A DNA stretch of 64,000 nucleotides, from contig JABSRU010000005.1 of the NCBI GenBank assembly GCA_013214965.1, forward strand, positions 62,001-126,000, given 5' to 3'. The stretch comes from Gammaproteobacteria bacterium (GTDB taxonomy: Bacteria; Pseudomonadota; Gammaproteobacteria; Enterobacterales; Psychrobiaceae). Shown piece by piece: positions 38,745-45,052 of this stretch. The first letter of the stretch is position 1; the number at the start of each line of letters is the position of its first letter. The position numbers and the translations under genes were made by a program. Under the pieces are notes generated by a model. That model was given only the letters and a program-made list of their open reading frames with translations, ran no database searches and was not told the origin of the DNA.

Positions 38745-40778
38745 ATGTCATTGAGCTTAAAACGCCTGCTTGTAAAAATTAAAACAATGGGAGGAGGCCC
38801 ATTTGGATTAGATATTACATTTGATCAGGGACTAGTGGTTATCCGCTTAGATAATACACATGGTAAGTCAACTTGCTTAAATTCTATTGCATATGCGCTG
38901 GGTATGGAGAAAGGTATAGGGGCTACAAGTCGCTTCCCATTTACCCCCGTGATGAATAAAGCATTAGTTTTTGAAGGTGAAAGCTACACTGTTGTTAGTT
39001 CAGAAGTTTTTTTGCAAATATCAAACGGAACAGAGATGTTTAGCTTGCAGAGAGATATTTTTGACGTACACGGTGATACTAATATCATAAAGGTTCAACA
39101 AGGAAGTATTGATGATTTTGTACCAGAGCTCAGTGAAAAATATTACATCAACAAACAGAATGATACTAGCAGTGAGCGTGGTTTCTATGCATGGCTATGT
39201 AAATTTATAGGTTGGAATCTACCTACAGTGCCTAAAACTGATGGCGGTGAAAGTTTGCTATATCCAGCGACTATTTTTCCTCTATTATTTGTTGAACAAA
39301 AAAGGGGGTGGACTGGAATTCAATCTACATTACCCTACTATTTTAAGATCAAAGACGTAAGAAAGCGTGCGATTGAATTTATCATGGATCTAGGTGTGCA
39401 TGATCTTTTAGTAAGAAAACAAAAGTTAAAAATTAAGCACAGTAATCTGCTTAATTATTGGCAACAATGGCACATGCAACTAAGTAATAAGGCAAAATTG
39501 GTTCGTGGTGAAGTTGTAGGTCTTAAAAAGCATCCTCATAAAGAGTTTTCTCAAATTGCCATCGAAATTGGGATAACACATGATAAGCGTCAAATTTTGC
39601 TAGACGACTTACTAACTGCCAAAAGAAATAGCCTCAAAACAGTGAAAGATCGACGAGTACAGGAAAGTAATACTGGATTTGATGTTCAACGTGTTAAGGC
39701 GTTGATTATGAAGAAAGAGCTTTCACAACAAGTCACCCAAGATAACTTTGACGAAGCCAGCCAAAGGCTTCAACTATTAGCTAGTAACCTTACTTCTGTT
39801 GATATTCGTTTAAAGTCACTCAATGACAACAAGCGTAAATATGAGGATCTTAAGAAAGTTAACGAATTAGGTTTATTAGACGGGCTTAATGTAGTGGAAG
39901 GTAGTTGTCCTGCATGTGAGCAACCTGTAGCTGATGCACTTTTACCAAATATCGTTGAACACGATGTTATGTCAGCAGAAGAAAGTTTAGGATATTTAAA
40001 AAATCAAATTAAAACATTTTCATTTATTCTGGATAATTCCAGACAGGAATTTGAACATCAGCAGCAATTTGTTAACACGACTAGAGATGATTTATTTGAG
40101 ATTAAAGCTGAAATACGACGATTAAAAGAGAGTATTACAGATGTTAGTAAAACTAATTTAGAAGAATTTATACGTGAAGAAGTTAAGCTTGAAGAGTCTA
40201 TTAAGTTATTAGAAGAAGTTCGCGTATTTAGAGAACGAGTAAAAGATGAAGTGAGTAAGCTTCATCGTGAAATAACTATCACAGAAACTTCTATTAATAA
40301 AATACCTAAAGATGGGTTAACTAAATTAGACAAGAGTAAATTATTTAAGTTAAAACAAATCTTGATTGATCATGAAAAGGAATATGGGTTCAGCAGCTTT
40401 TCGCCAAACGATTTGAATATATCTTTTGACTCTTATCTACCCACACTTGAAAATTATGATTTGGGCTTTGATACCTCTGCTAGTGATGGCATTAGAATTA
40501 TTTGGGGCTATTTATTGGGGATGTTAGAGCTATCTCGCGATTATGAAATGAATCACCCTGGCTTGTTAATTTTCGATGAACCTCGTCAGCAAGATGCTGA
40601 TCCTGTTAGTTTCAGTTCTTTACTCAAAAAAGCGGCAGGTACTAAGCAACATAATCAGCAGGTGATTTTAGCTACATCTGAAAAAACAACGTCATTAAGT
40701 GTGGCAACACAAGGTTTAGACTTTAAGCTTATTGATTTGACCGAAAGTGGCGAAAAAATAATGAGGCCACTGCCATAA
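38745..40778 (+). CDS. ABC-3C system ATPase: Rad50/SMC-like with zinc hook
   Basis: A 677-residue split ABC ATPase. The N-terminal half has a Walker A of the form LDNTHGKST (Gly40-Lys41-Ser42), where the first Gly of GxxxxGK(S/T) is replaced. It also has a segment VEQKRGWTGIQ resembling the Q-loop region. Long charged coiled coils (about 215-385 and 400-540) are joined by Cys388-Pro-Ala-Cys391, a Rad50-type zinc hook that would let two molecules pair. Near the C-terminus are a signature-like SASDGIRIIWGYLLGML, Walker B LLIFDEP (Asp611-Glu612) and a D-loop. It is the motor or sensor of the three-gene operon; such ATPases detect invading or altered DNA. Confidence 0.78.
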   Translation: MSLSLKRLLVKIKTMGGGPFGLDITFDQGLVVIRLDNTHGKSTCLNSIAYALGMEKGIGATSRFPFTPVMNKALVFEGESYTVVSSEVFLQISNGTEMFSLQRDIFDVHGDTNIIKVQQGSIDDFVPELSEKYYINKQNDTSSERGFYAWLCKFIGWNLPTVPKTDGGESLLYPATIFPLLFVEQKRGWTGIQSTLPYYFKIKDVRKRAIEFIMDLGVHDLLVRKQKLKIKHSNLLNYWQQWHMQLSNKAKLVRGEVVGLKKHPHKEFSQIAIEIGITHDKRQILLDDLLTAKRNSLKTVKDRRVQESNTGFDVQRVKALIMKKELSQQVTQDNFDEASQRLQLLASNLTSVDIRLKSLNDNKRKYEDLKKVNELGLLDGLNVVEGSCPACEQPVADALLPNIVEHDVMSAEESLGYLKNQIKTFSFILDNSRQEFEHQQQFVNTTRDDLFEIKAEIRRLKESITDVSKTNLEEFIREEVKLEESIKLLEEVRVFRERVKDEVSKLHREITITETSINKIPKDGLTKLDKSKLFKLKQILIDHEKEYGFSSFSPNDLNISFDSYLPTLENYDLGFDTSASDGIRIIWGYLLGMLELSRDYEMNHPGLLIFDEPRQQDADPVSFSSLLKKAAGTKQHNQQVILATSEKTTSLSVATQGLDFKLIDLTESGEKIMRPLP

Positions 40779-40804
40779 TTATTATATTCCATTTTTATTG
40801 CCCT

Positions 40805-40828
40805 AAAAAACAGCATAATCTGTTTTTT
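40805..40828 (+). terminator. Putative terminator of the ABC-3C operon
   Basis: AAAAAACAG (40805-40813) and CTGTTTTTT (40820-40828) flank a six-base loop and end in a T-run, 27 bases after the ATPase stop. The stem is AT-rich, so moderate strength. Confidence 0.55.
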
Positions 40829-40860
40829 TCGGTTCGTAGCGAATAATATTGGCTGTTGAT

Positions 40861-41034
40861 TGCTAACATAACTGCAATGAGCATTAACGCCCACGCATTT
40901 AGGAAGTAATTTATCACTAAAAATGCGATGCCGCGCATGTTAATTTGGCTCTCTTAGATTGAATTAACATCGCATCATACAGGGTGGTGTCATTAGAAGA
41001 TGTACGATGAACTTAGAAAATTGCAACGTTAGAA
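40861..41034 (+). repeat. attC-like long imperfect palindrome
   Basis: Outer boxes CTAAC (40863-40867) and GTTAG (41028-41032) pair, and so do TGCAAT (40873-40878) and ATTGCA (41020-41025). An inner stem joins ATGCGATG (40923-40930) to CATCGCAT (40968-40975) and TTAATT (40940-40945) to AATTAA (40962-40967). Box order matches the R''-L''...L'-R' plan of integron attC sites, but the length of about 174 bases is long and the spacers are uneven. It lies between the ABC-3C operon and the IS. Confidence 0.35.
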
Positions 41035-41054
41035 GAAACTAGTTCTATCTCGTA

Positions 41055-41066
41055 TATGGACTCCAC
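41055..41066 (+). repeat. IS1111-type inverted repeat, transposase 3' end
   Basis: TATGGACTCCAC, exact reverse complement of 42370-42381. Confidence 0.85.
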
Positions 41067-41286
41067 GTATTTTACAACTAATAATTTCACATAAAACAGA
41101 ATAAGATGCGGTCGTATATACGGCTTTTTATTGAGAGAGCTACCCTCTAGCCAATGATGTTTGCGCACCTATTATCCTCTTCGCTTTTGCAGCCTTTTAT
41201 GGCTTGCGAGATAGACAGGTTTTAATAGGTTGGTCTTACCGTTTATGCTGAATCATTACTGTAAAATTCTTTTGTTTTTTCGTATG
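41067..41286 (-). ncRNA. Probable IS1111 guide RNA region (bridge/seek RNA), inferred
   Basis: This is the non-coding stretch between the transposase stop and the inverted repeat. In IS1111-type elements the guide RNA that directs insertion is encoded here, 3' of the transposase. On the minus strand it contains a small stem GCAAGCC/GGCTGC (about 41189-41207) and the 10-bp palindrome CGTATATACG (41113-41122). CGTATAT also occurs at the element edge (41051-41057), so it may be part of a recognition loop. RNA ends and loops cannot be set by eye. Confidence 0.4.
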
Positions 41287-42321
41287 TTAGACTTTAATTA
41301 GTAATTGTTTTTCATATTCACTGTCATACCTTAACATTGCCCAGGCTGTCCTAACTGTTTTGTTAGCCAACGCTATACATGTTCGTTTGATACCAACTCG
41401 TTGTAATAACTGGATCAGCCATTCCTGCTTAACTGTTTTGGGCTCTTCTGGTAAATTAGTTACTATGGATATCGCCCCTTGATATAAAGCGGCTCTTAAT
41501 TCTTTGATCCCACCTTTTTTATCAATCCCCATCATAAATACTTTGCCACCCGAGCTGTGTTGTTTCGGTGTTAACCCGACAAACGCTGATGCTTCTCTGC
41601 CATTTTTAAACTGTTTGCCATTACCTAGCGATGAATAAAGCATACCAGCACAAACTTCAGCAACACCTTCTAATGCCATCAGTGATTTACAAGGTTCCAA
41701 TTGGCGAACTAACGCATTTTTTGTCTTTTCTTGTTTCTTGAACTCTTCTTTTAAACTCTGATAATGTGCCCATAAATGATGCAACGATGATAATAAGTTT
41801 GCAGGAAGGGGATGCTGCTCATCTAGCGTCTCCATCACTACTTTTCGCAGGCCTGCAGCTCCTTTTGCACTGACGATGCCATACTCATATAACATGGCCC
41901 TGATGTGGTTACCTAGTGATGTTATATTCCTTGAAAGGTACACTCTGCTTGTTTCTAGTGACTGAAGGGTCTGCTGTTCTTCATTTTTTGGTTTGCTGTA
42001 CTTTAAACCGATTTGCATCGCTGCATTTGCTATGGCGATTGCATCATTAGCATCTGTTTTTTGACCTTGAAGAAATGCTTTTACTTTCTTTGGACTAATA
42101 ATACGAACATCGTGATCGAATTGTTCTGCAAATCGGCCCCAGTAATGGCTGCTACCACAGCCTTCAATACCAACGACAGCAGGCTGAGATTTGGCTAATA
42201 TTTCTTTTAGTTTTTGACGACTGGCGACCTTATTACTTATTAATTCACCGTCTTTACTAATCACACAAACTTGAAAGACGTTTTTAGCTAAATCAATGCC
42301 GATAATATTAGACTTTAACAT
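41287..42321 (-). CDS. IS110-family (IS1111-type) DEDD transposase
   Basis: A 344-residue recombinase. The RuvC-like N-terminal domain carries the DEDD tetrad as Asp10 (IGIDLAKN), Glu53 (GIEGCGS), Asp90 and Asp93 (KTDANDA). The C-terminal Tnp_IS116/IS110 domain contains the Ser motif FVGLTPKQHSSGGK (Ser255/Ser256). The frame is intact, so the element may still be active. The family inserts by an RNA-guided mechanism without a classical DDE reaction. Confidence 0.95.
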   Translation of the reverse strand: MLKSNIIGIDLAKNVFQVCVISKDGELISNKVASRQKLKEILAKSQPAVVGIEGCGSSHYWGRFAEQFDHDVRIISPKKVKAFLQGQKTDANDAIAIANAAMQIGLKYSKPKNEEQQTLQSLETSRVYLSRNITSLGNHIRAMLYEYGIVSAKGAAGLRKVVMETLDEQHPLPANLLSSLHHLWAHYQSLKEEFKKQEKTKNALVRQLEPCKSLMALEGVAEVCAGMLYSSLGNGKQFKNGREASAFVGLTPKQHSSGGKVFMMGIDKKGGIKELRAALYQGAISIVTNLPEEPKTVKQEWLIQLLQRVGIKRTCIALANKTVRTAWAMLRYDSEYEKQLLIKV

Positions 42322-42685
42322 GGTAGATCTCCTCGATAGTTGACCTATTCAGACTATCCTGCTGTGGGAGTGGAGTCCATACATCGCTATCGCGCAATAG
42401 TGAGTTATAACATTCAATGTTGGTTGTGCTCGTTTATTTACTTTTGAGATATATTTACTCATGCGAAAAATGTTTTAATAATAATGAGGAAACGTTTGAA
42501 TTAGCATTTTTTGCACTATTTCCCTTATTATCGTGAAAGTTTGGTCGTTCCTATTGCTTAGTGAATAACAGTATTGTGACCAATTGTAATATAGCAATTA
42601 AGTTGTTAGTCTTCTTTATTAAATTTAAAATGACGTAAAACAGCAGAATATTATCGCGCTGTTTTGCAATGTAATAAGCTGTTAG
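42322..42685. other. Region between transposase gene and first cassette-like gene
   Basis: This gap holds the 48-base leader of the IS, its inverted repeat, about 180 bases of AT-rich sequence without a recognisable gene (42382-42561), and an attC-like palindrome ending at 42687. Confidence 0.5.
42370..42381 (+). repeat. IS1111-type inverted repeat, transposase 5' end
   Basis: GTGGAGTCCATA, exact reverse complement of 41055-41066, about 48 bases upstream of the transposase start. Confidence 0.85.
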
Positions 42686-42687
42686 AT
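42562..42687 (+). repeat. attC-like site upstream of the first cassette gene
   Basis: The 3' core GTTAGAT (42681-42687) fits the integron core consensus GTTRRRY. TAACAG (42566-42571) pairs with CTGTTA (42679-42684), ATTG (42573-42576) with CAAT (42667-42670), and an inner stem joins AAAACAGC (42637-42644) to GCTGTTTT (42658-42665). The 5' box deviates from RYYYAAC. The following ATG overlaps the core, as often seen in gene cassettes. Confidence 0.42.
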
Positions 42688-43147
42688 GAATATGGACAAC
42701 TTTAAAATCTGGGATTATGGCTCGATGGCATGGACCGAAATAGGTTTAGATGAAAGCGAGTATCCGAAATATGCTGACGAAATAAAAGAGACCCATTCTG
42801 AATGGAAGCAAGTAAACAAAATCTTAACCTTAGATGTTTGTGGCTCATTTGCTTTCGAATCTGGTATTTTCCTATTGGTCTTTTTATTACCTTTCTTACT
42901 TGGCTTTTTTGTCCATGAGGGATTTTTTGGTTTATTTGCCATTTTAATTTTTTTCATAACCCCAATGCCAGATTGGGGTTATGATGATGATTACTTAAAA
43001 GAACGCATGCACAAATGGGAATCGAGACCGAGATTGGTACATTTTCTTAATCCCATTAGAATTATTGGTTTCCCAGCAGCATTATTATTAACTATAAATA
43101 TGCGTAGCCGTTTAAAACATGAATTTACTAAATATAAAATCACCTAA
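42686..43147 (+). CDS. Cassette-like membrane protein of unknown function
   Basis: A 153-residue protein that I do not recognise. Two or three transmembrane segments are visible (IFLLVFLLPFLLGFFVHE, FFGLFAILIFFITPMP, and IIGFPAALLLTI), with a charged N-terminus and an acidic motif DWGYDDDY between them. The start codon overlaps an attC-like core and the stop codon (43145-43147) lies inside the 5' box of the next attC. That is how a gene sits in an integron cassette. A second ATG at 42692 is an alternative start. Confidence 0.6.
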   Translation: MNMDNFKIWDYGSMAWTEIGLDESEYPKYADEIKETHSEWKQVNKILTLDVCGSFAFESGIFLLVFLLPFLLGFFVHEGFFGLFAILIFFITPMPDWGYDDDYLKERMHKWESRPRLVHFLNPIRIIGFPAALLLTINMRSRLKHEFTKYKIT

Positions 43148-43246
43148 CAAAGCAATGCACCGGACCTCCGGTATTTGCCACTTTGTTTACGGTGAATCTG
43201 CAAAAAAAACCGCCAAACCCTCCGGCAAGTGATTGAGGCGTTAGCA
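43142..43246 (+). repeat. Integron attC-like recombination site
   Basis: A 105-base imperfect palindrome. The 5' box ACCTAAC (43142-43148) matches the RYYYAAC consensus exactly, and the 3' box is GTTAGCA (43240-43246). CTAAC pairs with GTTAG, CAAT (43153-43156) with ATTG (43232-43235), and CCGGA (43160-43164) with TCCGG (43221-43225), with unequal spacers as in attC hairpins. It separates two small same-strand genes. No integrase gene is in the window. Confidence 0.65.
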
Positions 43247-43266
43247 CTCATGGGAGATATCGGGTA

Positions 43267-43545
43267 ATGCCAATTTACACTATTATATCTGAGGTTGCTG
43301 ATGATATGCATGCTACTCAGCACGAAGTAAATAGGCCGTGTAATGCTATTTGTGATCATATTGCTTCAAGAGGGTTAGATCCTCTATTCGAATTTAGCGA
43401 TGATCAAGTCACACAATTGCAGCGCTTCTTTGGTAAGCTGAGAACGTCAAATTATTGGATATGCCAGGCTTATCCAATACATGGCTCTGGAGTTCAAATA
43501 TCGAATTTCCAGATTTCCCTCAACCCATTCGGCCTATGTGGTTAA
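43267..43545 (+). CDS. Small cassette-like protein of unknown function
   Basis: A 92-residue protein starting 21 bases after the attC core, in the same direction as the previous cassette gene. Soluble, no signal peptide; begins MPIYTIISEVADDMHATQHE and has an Asp/Glu-rich N-terminal half. I do not recognise it. The stop is followed by 15 bases and then AGTGCTAACAAGTGACTATG, which looks like the start of another attC that is interrupted by a dispersed repeat. Expression is not proven. Confidence 0.5.
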   Translation: MPIYTIISEVADDMHATQHEVNRPCNAICDHIASRGLDPLFEFSDDQVTQLQRFFGKLRTSNYWICQAYPIHGSGVQISNFQISLNPFGLCG

Positions 43546-43561
43546 AACTGATGCCAGTGCT

Positions 43562-43669
43562 AACAAGTGACTATGGTTAAACTATCCCCATTTTCCATAC
43601 AAAACCTAATCTCCAAACCAACATTGGCACAATAAATTCTATCTCGCTTTGTGCCCCGTTGCGCCTTAG
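43562..43669 (+). repeat. Dispersed repeat, copy 2
   Basis: This copy begins AACAAGTGACTATGG, right after a CTAAC box, continues with CCATACAAAACCTAATC (43595-43611), and contains GGCACAA (43626-43632) / TTGTGCC (43649-43655), a 7-bp hairpin. Copies 1 (inverted) and 3 align to it. Confidence 0.7.
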
Positions 43670-43689
43670 AAAATAAAATCCCGACATCC

Positions 43690-43800
43690 AATAAGTTTCA
43701 CGGAAAACAGCGTAAACGACTAGGGATTATTGAGCCAGTGTTTGGCAATATCACGGTGAACAAAGGCATGAATAAATTCACTTTGCGAGGAAAAGGCCAC
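43690..43800 (+). pseudogene. Remnant of an IS1182-type transposase, C-terminal part
   Basis: The frame at 43651-43935 contains KRLGIIEPVFGNITVNKGMN followed by KFTLRGK. EPVFGNI...NKG...FTLRGK is the conserved C-terminal motif of IS1182-family DDE transposases. The sequence breaks off after it and the rest of the transposase is missing, so this is a scar of an old insertion, directly beside dispersed-repeat copy 2. Confidence 0.6.
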
Positions 43801-43944
43801 AAATCTAGCCTAAAGCCATCAATTGTGCGTTCAGCATACACTAGCTCACCACAAAGTCCTTTGTCACCGATCGTTCAGTTAATGATTGAAAATATGAACA
43901 ATCTCAACTATTGTCTTCATATGTTAAAAATTTAGGCTGAGAAC

Positions 43945-44387
43945 CATTAATTCTACAGCCATGTTATCGCTCTAAGTAAAGTGATATCTGATTTACTTGA
44001 AGAAGGTGCTGACGAGAAGATGCTTCGTGAGTCCGTAAACATCGAATTTGAGAAAAATTTGAAGCAGAAAAGGCTTGGCCTCAAGTTACTGACCTTGATC
44101 GTTTAGATAGTGTATTTCAAACTCTAAAGAATATTGGCGTCCTCTGCTTACATAATGCAGGTTATACAATGTCCGATGGGCACGAAGATTCTTATGAAGC
44201 ATTAAGTGCATATCCTAAAGGTTAATTTTTCGGTTATTGCTTCTACCATGGTCAAGGTTTGGAGCGAGCTGTTTTTGGTGGTGGGTTAATATTCCGAATT
44301 TCGACTGGAAAAATCGTGCAAGGCGCAGATAATCTGACAGCAGCTGATATAGGGGAAATATATGAGTATTGGAAAAATATCGATTAA
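43945..44387 (+). pseudogene. Broken DUF6891-like gene
   Basis: Translating in two frames gives segments VIALSKVISDLLEEGADEKM, then AWPQVTDLDRLDSVFQTLKN, GVLCLHNAGYTMSDG and FGYCFYHGQGLERAVFGGG, ending YEYWKNID. HNAGYTxSDG and YCFYHGQDLERA are what I recall as signatures of the DUF6891 family. A frameshift in an A-run near 44050-44058 and an in-frame TAA at 44223-44225 break the reading frame. Its 3' end overlaps the start of the SnoaL-like gene. No complete product can be made. Confidence 0.6.
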
Positions 44388-44856
44388 AGCCTTAATTTTT
44401 GGGGTTTTCACGCTTATTTTAGTCGGTGAACTTAATGCGAAAGAAAGCGCAGGAACTGCTTTAGAGGAATCTAACCTAAAGAAGGCTCTGTATTGTATGG
44501 ATATCCTCGAAAATAGACCTGATCTTGAGCCTTCGCATCGGATAGATATTTTGCGTAATGAATGCTATAGCGAAAATTTTATTGAGCACACACCGAACAT
44601 AGGGGATGGGCGAGATGCGTTATTAAGCTTGTTTGCAAGCCGATATAAGAAGTACCCTGAACTTTCAATGTCTATTAAGCGAACAGCTTCCGAAGGTGAT
44701 CTTGTTTGGCTCCATCTTCACGTCAAACACACCCCTGACTCCCTTGGTGGTGCCGGTATCCATATATTTCGAATGAAAGAGGGGAAGCTTGTTGAGCATT
44801 GGGGAGTTGGGCAGCCTGTTCCAAAGGAATCTAAAAATAATAATACAATGTTTTAG
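44362..44856 (+). CDS. SnoaL-like (NTF2-fold) secreted protein
   Basis: A 164-residue protein. A hydrophobic N-terminus (KALIFGVFTLILVGELNAKE) looks like a signal peptide. The mature part has an NTF2-like core with YSENFIEHTPNIGDGRDALLSLF and IHIFRMKEGKLVEHWGVGQP, typical of SnoaL-like predicted ester or polyketide-cyclase fold proteins of unknown activity. The start lies within the end of the broken DUF6891-like gene. It is the last recognisable gene of the island and is followed by dispersed-repeat copy 3 next to an AACAAGTGACT phrase. Confidence 0.7.
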   Translation: MSIGKISIKALIFGVFTLILVGELNAKESAGTALEESNLKKALYCMDILENRPDLEPSHRIDILRNECYSENFIEHTPNIGDGRDALLSLFASRYKKYPELSMSIKRTASEGDLVWLHLHVKHTPDSLGGAGIHIFRMKEGKLVEHWGVGQPVPKESKNNNTMF

Positions 44857-44880
44857 GCTCGTTTATGCTGTTTTGCATAT

Positions 44881-44970
44881 AACAAGTGACTCTGATATTA
44901 ATTGTCACGATTACCCATACAAAATCTAATCCAACAAATATTTCTTTCTTATATCCCATTGCGCCATAGG
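44881..44970 (+). repeat. Dispersed repeat, copy 3
   Basis: This copy begins AACAAGTGACTCTG, 24 bases after the SnoaL-like stop, and continues CCATACAAAATCTAATCC (44915-44932) to GCGCCATAGG. It matches copy 2 from its first base and is more diverged in the middle. Confidence 0.6.
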
Positions 44971-45052
44971 AAAGAAAAGATCGAAATATTCCTATAGCGA
45001 AGTTCACTAACTTATTAATGCTCACAGATTTTGGATATCAATCTTGGCTCAT

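Larger units (their letters stand above)
41055..42381 (-). mobile_element. IS110-family insertion sequence, IS1111-type
   Basis: A single DEDD transposase gene is bracketed by a perfect 12-bp inverted repeat, TATGGACTCCAC (41055-41066) and GTGGAGTCCATA (42370-42381). IS110 elements proper usually lack such repeats, while the IS1111 subgroup has short subterminal ones, so true ends may lie a few bases further out. The non-coding tail on the 3' side of the transposase (about 220 bases) is longer than the 5' leader (48 bases), as expected for IS1111 types. No target duplication is seen, as usual in this family. Confidence 0.82.

Noticed and set aside
40861-41034. The whole ABC-3C operon as a confirmed integron cassette
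   Set aside because: No convincing attC-type core was found immediately upstream of 37357, and cassettes over 3 kb are rare. Kept only as a hypothesis.
43144-43359. Minus-strand open frame over the attC-like site
   Set aside because: It runs through the palindrome and into the start of the next cassette gene on the other strand, with no start signal or homology.
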